Source of the DNA: Deltaproteobacteria bacterium
Lineage (GTDB): Bacteria > Desulfobacterota > Desulfovibrionia > Desulfovibrionales > Desulfovibrionaceae
Direction: 5' to 3'
NCBI GenBank assembly: GCA_031285295.1
Contig: JAITWK010000042.1
Coordinates: 1 to 64,000 of the forward strand
Length of the DNA: 64,000 nucleotides
Positions 18,176 to 27,667 of the stretch are shown here, piece after piece. How positions within the stretch are numbered: the stretch's first letter is position 1; every line of letters starts with the position of its first letter. A program made the position numbers and the translations under genes. The notes beneath the pieces are model-generated. The model searched no databases. It worked only from the letters and a program-made list of their open reading frames with translations, and had not been told where the DNA came from.

Positions 18176-20098
18176 TTACCTGCCCCAGGCCTCGGCAGCC
18201 TTAAGCGCTTCGGTCACGTAAGCCGAATCCGGGCCATCCGGACCTGCCTGGCCCGGCGTCTGTCCCGCAACGGCAAGAACGTTTGCCGCCTCTTTCTGGC
18301 CCGGCCTGCCAGTCCGGTTGCTCCCGAACAGGTGATCATAAACGGCGGCGCTTACCGGGCCGGCCACGGAACTTCCGCCGCCGCCGTGCTCCACCATTAC
18401 CACCACCACATATTTCTTGTCGTCTTTAATGCCCCAGGAAACCATCCAGGCGTGATCGCGGTGCTCGTACTGCATTTCTTCAGCACGCAGACGCACATCA
18501 CCGATTTTCACCACCTGCGCGGTACCGGTCTTGCCGCCCATGATCGCGTCGGAACGCACCACGCGCCGGGCCGTACCGCCACGGTCCTCGACCGTGCGGC
18601 GCATGGCTTCCACAATGAATTTGCGCTGACTATCAGTGGAAGGGGCCATACCACGAATAACCGGCCCATCGTCATCAACCAGCAAAGGCTTGAATAGTTT
18701 TCCGCCGTTCAGCAGCGAGCTTACATAAACCGCCATCTGCACCGGCGTAACCAGGGTAAGCCCCTGCCCGATGGAGGTGTTGTAGGTTTCGCCGGTATGC
18801 CAGGTTGGATCTTTTGGAAAGGTGCGGCGCTTGAGTTCGCGTCCCGGCACCTGCCCCGCCTTTTCATAGGGGAGATCAATTCCGGTAAGCTTGCCAAAGC
18901 CGCTGGCCGAAGCAAAGGCGGTAATGCGGTCGATGCCGGCGCGTTCGCACATCAGATAAAAATAAACGTCGCAGGATTCCACCAGGGCGCGGGTCATGTT
19001 CATCCGGCCATGTCCGCCCTTTTTCCAGCAGCGGAAAATACGGTTGCCCAATTTGGTTTCGCCGGAGCAATGGACGCTTTCAGACTGCTCCACCCCCATG
19101 GCCAGCAGCATGTTGGCCATGGGCAGCTTCCAGACCGAACCCGGCGGGTAAACGCTCTGAATTACCCGGTTGTGTAGGGGGTGGCGCGGGTTGGCCAGCA
19201 GCTTGGCCCATTCCGGGCCGGAGTTGGCGGTAATGATGTTGTTGTCATAGGAAGGCGCGGTCACCAGAGCGCGCAGCCTGCCTGTGTCCGGCTCCATCAC
19301 CACCACGCAACCGGCGTTATCGCCCAGCGCGGCCATGGCTGCCCGCTGCAAATCGGCATCCAGGGAAAGGCGGATATTCTCGCCCCCTCTGGGCTTGTGC
19401 TCCACGGCTTTGACCAATTGGCGGCCGTAAACGTCCACCTCGAAAGCGTTAAGCCCCTTTATACCGCGCAGCCGATCTTCCAGCACCACTTCCAACCCCT
19501 GTTTGCCAACAGTGTCGCCAATGGAAAGTTCAGGAAACTTTTTGTGATCGGCATCGCTGGCAATGGAAACATAACCCAGCACATGCGCAAAAAGATGCCC
19601 CTGCGTATAATAGCGGCGCTGGCGCGACAAAATCGTCACGCCGGGCAAATTCTGCTGCTGGCTTTCCACGCGGGCCAGTTGCTCAAAGCCGATGCTGGGA
19701 GCCAGAATAAGCGGAGCGAAGCTTTGCTTGGATACGGCCCTGGCCTTGTTGAAATTACGCTCGATAACGGAAAAGGGAATGCCGGTCAGGCGGCTGACGC
19801 CAGCAAGGGTTTGCGGGATGTCCGGGCAGCTTTCGCGGATCAGGGCCAGTGAATAGGCCGGGCTGTTCTCGGCCAGAATCACGCCATTATCGTCCAGAAT
19901 CAGCCCTCGGTTGGCGTAAATTTGCGCGTCTTTCCAGCGGTTGGAGTGCGCCTGGCGTTCATAGTAATCACCGCGCAGAATTTGCAGATACCAAAGGCGC
20001 AGCACAAGCAGACAGAACAGGAGCAGCACAAAGCCCTGCAAAATCAAAAGCCCCATTCTGGGCGGCTGATAGCCTTCCGGCTCCAGTTCAATGCGCAT
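18176..20098 (-). CDS. mrdA: Penicillin-binding protein 2 (transpeptidase)
   Basis: Cross-links side-wall peptidoglycan. 640 residues from ATG 20098 (MRIELEPEGYQPP). One N-terminal membrane anchor (residues 16-38), a PBP dimerisation domain (about 55-240), then a transpeptidase domain with the active-site SxxK as PPGSVWK near residue 320, and the KTGTAQ box near 525. The long extension upstream to 20194 overlaps mreD and is not coding. Operon order mreB-mreC-mreD-mrdA-rodA is canonical. Confidence 0.96.
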   Translation of the reverse strand: MRIELEPEGYQPPRMGLLILQGFVLLLFCLLVLRLWYLQILRGDYYERQAHSNRWKDAQIYANRGLILDDNGVILAENSPAYSLALIRESCPDIPQTLAGVSRLTGIPFSVIERNFNKARAVSKQSFAPLILAPSIGFEQLARVESQQQNLPGVTILSRQRRYYTQGHLFAHVLGYVSIASDADHKKFPELSIGDTVGKQGLEVVLEDRLRGIKGLNAFEVDVYGRQLVKAVEHKPRGGENIRLSLDADLQRAAMAALGDNAGCVVVMEPDTGRLRALVTAPSYDNNIITANSGPEWAKLLANPRHPLHNRVIQSVYPPGSVWKLPMANMLLAMGVEQSESVHCSGETKLGNRIFRCWKKGGHGRMNMTRALVESCDVYFYLMCERAGIDRITAFASASGFGKLTGIDLPYEKAGQVPGRELKRRTFPKDPTWHTGETYNTSIGQGLTLVTPVQMAVYVSSLLNGGKLFKPLLVDDDGPVIRGMAPSTDSQRKFIVEAMRRTVEDRGGTARRVVRSDAIMGGKTGTAQVVKIGDVRLRAEEMQYEHRDHAWMVSWGIKDDKKYVVVVMVEHGGGGSSVAGPVSAAVYDHLFGSNRTGRPGQKEAANVLAVAGQTPGQAGPDGPDSAYVTEALKAAEAWGR

Positions 20099-20109
20099 AC
20101 AGAATCTTC

Positions 20110-20568
20110 CTACCCTGCCTTGCCTGAAAGCCTGCGCCGCGTATAACCGGCAAACAGCCAGAACAGAGGCGTCAGCGCGGCCTGGGCCACGCATTGCCCC
20201 AGCAGTGCCTGCGTATCCAGAGGCAGCGTCTGCAACTCACCAATGCCGATCAGCAGTAACACCCGGCCCACCGCCAGACTCATCGAAAGAATAATAATGA
20301 ACATACGGTTCTCGGCCATAAAAAACCAGCCGCCAACATAAAAACTGGCGAACACAAAGCCGTACCACATGATCGAAGCGCCAAAGGGCAGGGTTCCTAC
20401 ACCTTCCTGCAAAAATATGCTCAGCATAAGCACCAGCAATGTCTGCTGACGCTGACGCTCCTGCAAACAGAGGATCAAGCCGGGAATCATGGCGTCAAAG
20501 CCGGGAATCAGCTTTTGCAGCCAGATTGCCGCAATCAGGTAAATTATCCACCAAGCCAGGTTACGCAT
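20110..20568 (-). CDS. mreD: Rod-shape-determining protein MreD
   Basis: Small integral membrane protein of the elongasome. 152 residues with five hydrophobic helices and little soluble sequence. Recognised mainly by size, hydrophobicity, a conserved-type TLPFGASIMWYGFVF segment and its place between mreC and mrdA. It starts 2 nt before the mreC stop region ends, so translation is probably coupled. Confidence 0.85.
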   Translation of the reverse strand: MRNLAWWIIYLIAAIWLQKLIPGFDAMIPGLILCLQERQRQQTLLVLMLSIFLQEGVGTLPFGASIMWYGFVFASFYVGGWFFMAENRMFIIILSMSLAVGRVLLLIGIGELQTLPLDTQALLGQCVAQAALTPLFWLFAGYTRRRLSGKAG

Positions 20569-20570
20569 TA

Positions 20571-21509
20571 CTAGTTACCCATGCCGCTGGCTGCCTCTTC
20601 GTCACTTATGGTGGCCTCCGCGCCCGGCACGCCCAAGGGGTCCTCTTCGGGATAAGGGGCGAATTGCAGATCTTCGGCCCGCTGCCCCCGTGGCGGCATC
20701 AGAAGCACCACCTCTTCCAGCCTGTCAATAGGCGCGGTCGGCTCGGCGATAATTTGCGGAAACAGGGTATCCTGATCGTAATGCACGCTGACCACGCGGG
20801 CGGCCGGTATGCCCTTGGGCGTACTGCCGTCCAGTCCGGAGCAGATCAAAAGCTCACCGGCCCGCATATTGGTATTGGGCGCTACGTAAAGAACTTCCAG
20901 CGGCTGTCCCGATCCCATGCCGGAAAGGATGCCGCGCACCCGGCTTTCCTGCCCGATGACGGAAACACGAAAAGAGGGATCGTTAAGCAGAATGAGGTTG
21001 GAACTGTTCGGCGCGGCATGAAAGACCTTGCCGACCAGCCCGGATCGGGCAACAGCCGGAGCGCCGGGAACCGCGCCGTCAACAAAACCTTTGTTGATGA
21101 TCACGCTGTTCAGGGCGGCCTGCGGCCCGAAACGTCCGGCAATGACTCTGGCCGAGGTCTGATCCCAGGGCGCGGTACCAGGCAGGCTGAACAGCTCGCG
21201 CAGCCGCTCCAGCTCACGCATGTCCTCCCGGAGGCGAACCTGCTCCTGCCTGAGGTAGCCCAGTTCTTCCTTGAGGCGGACGTTCTCCCTGGCCACATCG
21301 GTCAGGGCAACGTAATCGCGCCATACGGACCCTACCTGATCCTGCACCCAAACTCCGGGTGCAAGAATATGACCAGTCAATTCGAGTCCGCCCATGCTGG
21401 ACAGAGACGATAATTTGCCGGTACGGGCGTCCCAGGCGTAGAGGGCCAGAAAGCAGATTAGAACCAGCCCGAAAAGGACGACAAGGCGTTTAGGCTTCGG
21501 GACGTTAAT
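20571..21509 (-). CDS. mreC: Rod-shape-determining protein MreC, probable AUU start
   Basis: Periplasmic scaffold of the elongasome. The first ATG in frame (21395) would remove the membrane anchor. Upstream of it the frame stays open and encodes a clear anchor: [20 protein letters not shown], then [16 protein letters not shown]. No ATG, GTG or TTG is available in that stretch; the first codon after the in-frame stop is ATT at 21509, which overlaps the mreB TAA stop and has AGAGG 9 nt upstream. I therefore place the start at ATT (312 residues), as a coupled non-canonical initiation. The rest shows a coiled coil (residues 75-115: [19 protein letters not shown]) and the beta-rich MreC domain. 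If the ATT start is wrong, the cause is probably a sequence error. Confidence 0.82.
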   Translation of the reverse strand: MNVPKPKRLVVLFGLVLICFLALYAWDARTGKLSSLSSMGGLELTGHILAPGVWVQDQVGSVWRDYVALTDVARENVRLKEELGYLRQEQVRLREDMRELERLRELFSLPGTAPWDQTSARVIAGRFGPQAALNSVIINKGFVDGAVPGAPAVARSGLVGKVFHAAPNSSNLILLNDPSFRVSVIGQESRVRGILSGMGSGQPLEVLYVAPNTNMRAGELLICSGLDGSTPKGIPAARVVSVHYDQDTLFPQIIAEPTAPIDRLEEVVLLMPPRGQRAEDLQFAPYPEEDPLGVPGAEATISDEEAASGMGN

Positions 21510-22545
21510 CTATGCAAACCTCTTTGAGAATGTGAATATTATCCAGCGCCCTGCCGGTGCCTAGCACCACGGTGGAGAGCGAGTTTTCCACAACCGTTAT
21601 GGGCAGCGAGGTTTCCTCGCGCAAAAGCTGGTCCAGCCCCTTGAGCAGCGCACCGCCGCCGGTAAGCACAATGCCGCGATCAACAATATCGGCGGCCAGT
21701 TCCGGCGGGGTCTGCTCCAGAGCAATGCGCACGGCCTGGACAATACCGTCCACCTGTTCGGAAATGGCCTTGCGCACTTCTTCCGAAGTGATCATGATAT
21801 TCTGCGGGATGCCGGTAACCAGATCGCGCCCCTTGACTTCCATTTCCTTTTCCGGATTCAGGGGGTAGGCCGAGGCTACGGCAATCTTGATCTGCTCGGC
21901 GGTTGAATCGCCTATGAGCAGGTTATATTTTCGCTTGATATGCGTTTTGATGGCTTCGTCCATTTTGTCGCCGCCAACGCGCACGGACTTGGAATAGACG
22001 ATGCCGGAAAGGGAGATGATCGCCACCTCGGTGGTACCGCCGCCAATATCAACCACCATGTTCGAGGTGGGTTCCTGAATCGGCAGATTGGCCCCGATGG
22101 CTGCGGCCATTGGCTCCTCGATCAGATAAACTTCCCTGGCCCCGGCGCTCTGGGCCGATTCCTTAACCGCCCGCTTCTCCACCTGGGTAATGCCAGTGGG
22201 TACGCACACGATGATGCGCGGACGGACCAGGCGGCGGTGGTTATGCACTTTGGAAATAAAGTGCCGGAGCATGGCCTCGGTAATTTCAAAATCGGCGATA
22301 ACACCGTCTTTCATCGGGCGGATGGCCTGAATATTGGCCGGAACCCGGCCAAGCATTTCCTTGGCTTCGTGCCCGACGGCCAAAATTACGTTGTTGCCGC
22401 GCATGTCTTTTTTCACGGCCACCACGGAAGGCTCACTGAGCACTATGCCCTGACCCTTTACATAAACACAGGTATTGGCGGTGCCAAGATCTATCGCCAA
22501 ATCGCTGGAAAACATTCCCAATATAGAATCAACTATTTTCGCCAT
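21505..22545 (-). CDS. mreB: Rod-shape-determining actin homologue MreB
   Basis: Cytoplasmic actin-like ATPase that directs side-wall synthesis. 346 residues. Phosphate-binding loops are visible: [20 protein letters not shown] near residue 17 and [20 protein letters not shown] near 165; the adenosine-binding motif [18 protein letters not shown] lies near 295. Membrane-binding N-terminal tail [15 protein letters not shown]. First gene of the rod operon; 200 nt of AT-rich upstream DNA, then a hairpin repeat and dnaE. Confidence 0.98.
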   Translation of the reverse strand: MAKIVDSILGMFSSDLAIDLGTANTCVYVKGQGIVLSEPSVVAVKKDMRGNNVILAVGHEAKEMLGRVPANIQAIRPMKDGVIADFEITEAMLRHFISKVHNHRRLVRPRIIVCVPTGITQVEKRAVKESAQSAGAREVYLIEEPMAAAIGANLPIQEPTSNMVVDIGGGTTEVAIISLSGIVYSKSVRVGGDKMDEAIKTHIKRKYNLLIGDSTAEQIKIAVASAYPLNPEKEMEVKGRDLVTGIPQNIMITSEEVRKAISEQVDGIVQAVRIALEQTPPELAADIVDRGIVLTGGGALLKGLDQLLREETSLPITVVENSLSTVVLGTGRALDNIHILKEVCID

Positions 22546-22745
22546 GGTGACCGTATGCCTCGCAACTCATAGTTTAACCGCATCAGCGGAATTTTCATTA
22601 CAGATATTTTGGAGCAATTAACAAATAAAATGAATAAATTGCTCTGTTTTACGCGTTAATGCGTTAGAACCGAAAGACAATACTTCATACCGCATTTTTT
22701 TTCCAGCGCTAATTAGCCGAGAAAAACTAACCCGCCATCCTAAGA
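22546..22745 (-). promoter_or_regulatory. Upstream region of the mre operon
   Basis: AT-rich, non-coding. On the minus strand TTGTTA followed after 16 nt by TGTAAT (near 22605-22630) is a weak sigma-70-like promoter candidate. Nothing else stands out apart from the hairpin element that begins at 22746. Confidence 0.3.
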
Positions 22746-22887
22746 CCTGTTGATACAAAGAGCAATTTTGTTCTCTGGCAAGGAAGAAAATCTTTTTATG
22801 CAGGGAGTGTACTCTTACGCTACTCGACCGAAATAAAAAGATTGTTCCGACGCAGCCAGAGGGCAAAAGGGCCTTTGTATCAGCAGG
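22746..22887. repeat. Dispersed covarying hairpin element, copy 2
   Basis: Outer arms CCTGTTGATACAAAG (22746-22760) and CTTTGTATCAGCAGG (22873-22887) match at 14 of 15 positions, the exception being a T opposite G. Inside: TTTTG, CTCTG (pairs with CAGAG), GCAAGGAAG (22778-22786), AATCTTTTTAT (pairs with ATAAAAAGATT), the apical block GGGAGTGTACTCTT and CTACTCGACC (22798-22824), then CGACGCAG and CAAAA. Stem sequences differ from copies 1 and 3, yet the unpaired blocks are the same. The right outer arm includes the TGA stop codon and last codons of dnaE. Unknown function. Confidence 0.85.
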
Positions 22888-25800
22888 GCTTTTCCAATTC
22901 AGCCAAAGCCGCGCCAAGTTCCGGTCCTGGTTGCACCCGGTAGTTCGGCAGTCCCAGGCGACACCAGCAGCCCTCGCCGAAAAGCAGCAGGTTAACCTCC
23001 ACCTTGCCGCTATGCCGCAACAGCACATCCTTGAGCGCGTCAATACGCTCAGGAGTGAGATCCGCAGCCTGAAACTCCACATCCAGCGGGGCGTCGCTTT
23101 TACGCACCGCATCCAGCAAAGGACGGATAGATTCCCCTTCCAGCTTGATTTCACGAACAATTTCCTCGTCCTCGTCAGCCGGTTTTCCACCGCCGTTACC
23201 ACCATCTTTATCACTCTCCGGCTGCACTTTGGCTGTGAGTTCAATGGGAGTATCGGAATTAAGCAGTTCGCGGAACTCGGCATAAGCCTTGGGAAAAAAC
23301 ACGCACTCGCCGGAGGCGGTCAAATCGCTGATCTGGCAAAAGGCCATGCGGTCGCCCTTTTTGGTCAGATGCTCGCGCACCCCGGTAACCAGCACGCCGA
23401 ATTTGAAGGCACGATAAACGGGCAGTTCGTGGCATTCTTCCAGCGGAACAATTCCGATGCGCTGCATATCACGCCGATAAGGTTGCAAAGGATGGCTGGT
23501 AAGGAAAAAACCGAGCGCTTCCTTTTCAAAGCCCAGTTTAACCTCATTGCTCCACTCGGCCAAACCGGCTTCCGGGCAGTCCAGCCCGATTCCGGCCAGC
23601 TTCTTTTCCGGCGCACCGCCGCTCATAAGAGACAACAATGAATTCTGCCCGGAATCGGCATCCTTGCGCTTTTTTTGCGATCTGGCCACCACCAGTTCCA
23701 AAGCGGCGAACAAAGCGGCACGCGGGCAGCCCAGGCAATCAAAAGCTCCGCCTTTGATCAGGCTTTCCAGTACCCGTTTGGTCACCTTGCGCAGGTTCAC
23801 CCGGTTACAAAGATCCAGCAGCGAAGTGAAAGGGCCGTCTTTTTCCCTGGCCTCCACAATTTCGCGGATGGCCTCGTCACCCACGTTTTTGACGCCGCCA
23901 AGGCCAAAGAGAATCCGCCCCTCGCACACGGAAAAGTTGCGCAGGCTTTCCTGCACCGAGGGGGCTTCCACCTTGATGCCCATATCCTTGCAGGAGGCCA
24001 CATATTTGAGCAACTTGTCCTGGTTGCCCATTTCCGAAGTCAGCAGGGCCGCCATAAATTCCGGCTTGTAGTGGGTTTTGAGATAGGCGGTATGATAGGA
24101 AATCAGCGCGTAAGCCGCCGAATGCGACTTGTTGAAGCCATATTCGGCGAATTTTTCCATCAAGGAGAAAATTTCCGAAGCGGTTTCCGGGGCAACCTCG
24201 TTTTTCGTGGCCCCTTCCACAAACTTGGCCCGCTCGGCAGCCATTTTCTGGGCGTCCTTCTTGCCCATGGCCCGGCGCAGCATATCCGCGCCGCCCAGCG
24301 TGTAATTGGCCACAACCTGAGCAATCTGCATGACCTGTTCCTGATAGACAATTACACCGTAAGTATCTTTCAGGCAGACTTCCAGGCTGGGCAGCGGGTA
24401 GCTTACCTCCACCACGCCGTGCTTGCGGTTGATGAACTCGCCCACCATGTTCGCGCCCAGGGGGCCGGGCCGGTACAGGGCCAGCATGGCGATGATATCT
24501 TCAAACACTGTGGGCCTAAGCTGGCGCAGATAGGCGCGCATACCAGAGCTTTCCACCTGGAAGATGCCGTCGGTATCACCGGCGGCGTAAAGCTTGTAAA
24601 CCGCCATATCGTCCAGCGGCAGGGTATCCAGATCCGGCGGAGTCTTGCCCTGAGCCGCGATCAAGTCCAGGGTATCCTGCAACAGGGTCATGGTTTTGAG
24701 GCCGAGAAAGTCGAATTTGACCAGCCCGACTTCTTCGACAATATTCTTGTCGAACTGGGTGACCACTTCGTTGCGCTTGCCCCGGTACAGCGGCAGATAT
24801 TCCACCATCGGCTTGTCCGAAATAACCACCCCGGCCGCGTGCGTGGAAGCATGCCGGGAAAGCCCCTCCAAACGCCGGGAAATATCAATAAGCTTGGTTA
24901 TTTTCGGGTCGGTATCGTACAGGGTTTTAAGTTCCGGTTCGTCGGACAGCGCCTTGGCGATAGTCATCTTGAGATCTTCCGGAATCAACTTGGCAATGCG
25001 GTTGGTCTCCTGAAAACTCATGCCCAGGGCGCGGCCCACGTCGCGCACCACGGCCTTGGCCTTCATAGTACCGAAGGTGGTAATTTGCGATACAGAATCA
25101 ATACCGTAGCGCTCGCTTACGTACTCCAGCACCTGATGGCGCTTGCGTTCGCAAAAATCCACGTCAATATCCGGCAGGCTGACGCGCTCCGGGTTCAAAA
25201 AGCGTTCAAACAGCAGATTGTATGGAATGGGATCGATGTTGGTGATGCGCAAGGCCCAGGCCACCAGCGATCCGGCTGCCGAGCCGCGTCCGGGGCCAAC
25301 CGGAATGCCGTTGCTCTTGCTCCAGTTGATAAAGTCCTGCACGATCAAAAAGTAGCCCTGGTAGCCCATGCGGCTGATGACGTTAAGTTCCATCTCCAGG
25401 CGATCGCGGTAAAGCTGCTCATCCACAGTATAAGTGATTTTTTCCAGCCGCTTTTCCAGACCCTCGCGGGAAAGTCTGCGGAATTCGTCATCTAGACTAA
25501 GATTTGCCGGAACTTCGTAAACCGGAAAATGCGCCTTGCCGAGTTCGAAGTTGTAATCCTCGCACATATCAGCGATGCGCATGGTATTGCTCAGAGCTTC
25601 CGGCGGTGCCCAGGCAAAATCACGCTCCATTTCCTCCGGGGATTTGAAATACAAATCCATGGCGTCAAAACGCATCCGCTTGGGATCATCCACGGTGGTC
25701 TGGGTTTGGATGCAAAGCAGCAGATCGTGCGCCTCGCGGTCATCCTTGCGCAGATAGTGGCAATCGTTGGTGGCCACCAGCGGGACTTTGGCGCTTTCAG

Positions 25801-26374
25801 CCAGTTCCAGAATTCCGGCATTGGCCCGCTTCTGGGCTTCCAGGCCGTTCACCTGCATTTCCAGAAAAAAGCGATCCGGGTAGATGCTCTTGTATTCGTT
25901 TACCAGACTCAAGGCCGCGTCCGGTCCCCGATTCAGCACGGCCTTGGGAATTTCCCCGGCCAGACAGGCCGAAAGCGCGATAATGCCCTCCGAATGCTGG
26001 CGCAGGATATTTTTATCCACGCGCGGGCGGTAGAAAAAACCATCCAACGCGCCCTTGGAGACCACCTGAACCAAATTGTGGTAGCCGGTCAGGTTTTGCG
26101 CCAGCAACACCAGGTGATAACGCTCACGTCCATGTTCCGGGCTTTTATCTTTATGATCCGGGCAGACATAGACCTCACAGCCGATAATCGGCTTGATGCC
26201 TATTTGTTTGGCCAGTTTGTAGAAAAAAATGGCCCCGTAAAGATTACCGTGATCGGTAAGGGCCGCCGCCGGCATCCCGAAATCCTTGGCCTGAACGCAA
26301 AGATCCTTCAGGCGTATGGCTCCGTCCAGCAGGCTGTACTCGCTATGACAATGCAGATGAATAAAATCCGACAT
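22880..26374 (-). CDS. dnaE: DNA polymerase III alpha subunit
   Basis: Replicative polymerase. 1164 residues. The N-terminal PHP domain begins FIHLHCHSEYSLLDGAIRLK (residues 4-23) with the metal-binding His set. The catalytic palm shows GPGRGSAAGSLVAWALRIT near 370 and the paired Asp site LPDIDVDFCERKRHQVL near 405. Later, tandem helix-hairpin-helix (around 830) and an OB fold (around 985: FGVLVTGVREHLTKKGDRMA). The last ~110 residues are shorter and more divergent than in Escherichia coli. Its stop codon lies inside hairpin repeat copy 2. The gene starts 98 nt from the divergent HD-domain gene. Confidence 0.97.
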   Translation of the reverse strand: MSDFIHLHCHSEYSLLDGAIRLKDLCVQAKDFGMPAAALTDHGNLYGAIFFYKLAKQIGIKPIIGCEVYVCPDHKDKSPEHGRERYHLVLLAQNLTGYHNLVQVVSKGALDGFFYRPRVDKNILRQHSEGIIALSACLAGEIPKAVLNRGPDAALSLVNEYKSIYPDRFFLEMQVNGLEAQKRANAGILELAESAKVPLVATNDCHYLRKDDREAHDLLLCIQTQTTVDDPKRMRFDAMDLYFKSPEEMERDFAWAPPEALSNTMRIADMCEDYNFELGKAHFPVYEVPANLSLDDEFRRLSREGLEKRLEKITYTVDEQLYRDRLEMELNVISRMGYQGYFLIVQDFINWSKSNGIPVGPGRGSAAGSLVAWALRITNIDPIPYNLLFERFLNPERVSLPDIDVDFCERKRHQVLEYVSERYGIDSVSQITTFGTMKAKAVVRDVGRALGMSFQETNRIAKLIPEDLKMTIAKALSDEPELKTLYDTDPKITKLIDISRRLEGLSRHASTHAAGVVISDKPMVEYLPLYRGKRNEVVTQFDKNIVEEVGLVKFDFLGLKTMTLLQDTLDLIAAQGKTPPDLDTLPLDDMAVYKLYAAGDTDGIFQVESSGMRAYLRQLRPTVFEDIIAMLALYRPGPLGANMVGEFINRKHGVVEVSYPLPSLEVCLKDTYGVIVYQEQVMQIAQVVANYTLGGADMLRRAMGKKDAQKMAAERAKFVEGATKNEVAPETASEIFSLMEKFAEYGFNKSHSAAYALISYHTAYLKTHYKPEFMAALLTSEMGNQDKLLKYVASCKDMGIKVEAPSVQESLRNFSVCEGRILFGLGGVKNVGDEAIREIVEAREKDGPFTSLLDLCNRVNLRKVTKRVLESLIKGGAFDCLGCPRAALFAALELVVARSQKKRKDADSGQNSLLSLMSGGAPEKKLAGIGLDCPEAGLAEWSNEVKLGFEKEALGFFLTSHPLQPYRRDMQRIGIVPLEECHELPVYRAFKFGVLVTGVREHLTKKGDRMAFCQISDLTASGECVFFPKAYAEFRELLNSDTPIELTAKVQPESDKDGGNGGGKPADEDEEIVREIKLEGESIRPLLDAVRKSDAPLDVEFQAADLTPERIDALKDVLLRHSGKVEVNLLLFGEGCWCRLGLPNYRVQPGPELGAALAELEKPC

Positions 26375-26472
26375 ATTTTGTGTTTTTAAATTTTTTATGG
26401 ATATTGTATGAAGCAGGCCACGGAAAGCACTTAATCAGCGATTTCCAAGATAAATAATTAGCAGGTTTTAGC

Positions 26473-27645
26473 ATGGGTCACAATACCGAAACTTTTCTCG
26501 GCCTCCTGGCCAGCCCCGCTGGTCATGCCGCGCTGGTCTTTTTCTTTTTTCTGCTGATTGTGCTGTTTTTGCGAAAATTATTCGGGCCAAAAGGCTGGCT
26601 GCGCGATCCCAAATGGGACGAAATGAACCGGGTACAGCGCCGTCAGGAACAGGAAGCGGCCATGCGCCAGCGCCTAAGCCAGTTGATCCCGCTGCTGGAA
26701 CGCGAACAGGCCGTGTTTGGTAGTTATGTAGATGAGTTTTGCCGGGCCGGACAACCGGATCAGTCCGCAAAAGCCAGACGGCTGATACCAGACGGGCACC
26801 CCGGCCTTGCTGAACTATTCGAGCGGGCAGAACAGGCTGATCCTGCCTTGATGTATGAATTAAAGCGCGAACACAGCCTGAATGTGCTGCAAAACGCCAT
26901 GGAAATTGTCGTTGCCGAACCGGCGCTTTTTCCCGCCGGGTTGCCGGGATCGAAAAAAATCGGAGCCAGACCGCGCAGCGCCATACTGCGCAAAGGAATG
27001 CGCGAGCCGGATGCCGTGCTGCTTTTGGCCGCCCTTTATCACGATCTGGGCCGCTTCGAGCAGCTCAGGCGTTACGGTACCTTCTGCGATGCGGTTTCAA
27101 TGAATCACGGCCACCTAAGCGCAAAACTGCTGAAAGGTCCGCGCTTTCTGGCTGGTGAAAGTCCGGAGACCCGCGCCCTGACCCGCCTGACCGTGCTAAT
27201 GCACAACCGCCGCGAGCTGCCCGCAAAGCTCACGCCCGGCCTGCACCCGATCTGCCAGGCCCTGCGTGACGCCGACAAGCTGGACATTCTGCGCATTATG
27301 GCCGCCGAGCTCGCGCCCGGACACGCCCCGGACCCAACGGTAGTGCTTGGACTTGCCGACGAGCCGGAAAAATACAGCCCCGCTCTGCTGGAAAAAGCCA
27401 GCAAACGCGAAAGCATCGCCTATACGGAGCTGCGCTATGTGAATGATTTGCGCTTCGTATTATGTGGCTGGCTGAATAGTCTGAGCTTTGAAACTTCCCG
27501 CCGCATTCTGGCCCGGCGCGGCCACCTGGAAAGCATTATGACTGCCCTGCCGGATACGCCGGAAATCAAACGCCTGACCGATATGGTGAGATCAGATTTG
27601 ACGGCTGTTGCGGATCCATATATCGCATTGCAAAGGCCATTATAA
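26473..27645 (+). CDS. Membrane-anchored HD-domain phosphohydrolase-like protein
   Basis: 390 residues. One N-terminal membrane helix (residues 17-37, ALVFFFFLLIVLFL) anchors a cytoplasmic domain. The HD motif set is present: KREHSLNVLQNA near residue 133, LYHDLGRFEQ near 190, MNHGHLSAKLL near 213, HNRRELP near 245 and DADKLDILR near 270, so a metal-dependent phosphohydrolase is likely. Whether the substrate is a nucleotide, a cyclic dinucleotide or another phosphoester cannot be told; it is not of the GYP type. Diverges from dnaE; the LuxR-type regulator gene begins 22 nt after its stop and may be cotranscribed. Confidence 0.75.
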   Translation: MGHNTETFLGLLASPAGHAALVFFFFLLIVLFLRKLFGPKGWLRDPKWDEMNRVQRRQEQEAAMRQRLSQLIPLLEREQAVFGSYVDEFCRAGQPDQSAKARRLIPDGHPGLAELFERAEQADPALMYELKREHSLNVLQNAMEIVVAEPALFPAGLPGSKKIGARPRSAILRKGMREPDAVLLLAALYHDLGRFEQLRRYGTFCDAVSMNHGHLSAKLLKGPRFLAGESPETRALTRLTVLMHNRRELPAKLTPGLHPICQALRDADKLDILRIMAAELAPGHAPDPTVVLGLADEPEKYSPALLEKASKRESIAYTELRYVNDLRFVLCGWLNSLSFETSRRILARRGHLESIMTALPDTPEIKRLTDMVRSDLTAVADPYIALQRPL

Positions 27646-27667
27646 ACAATCGCATAACAAAAACAGT

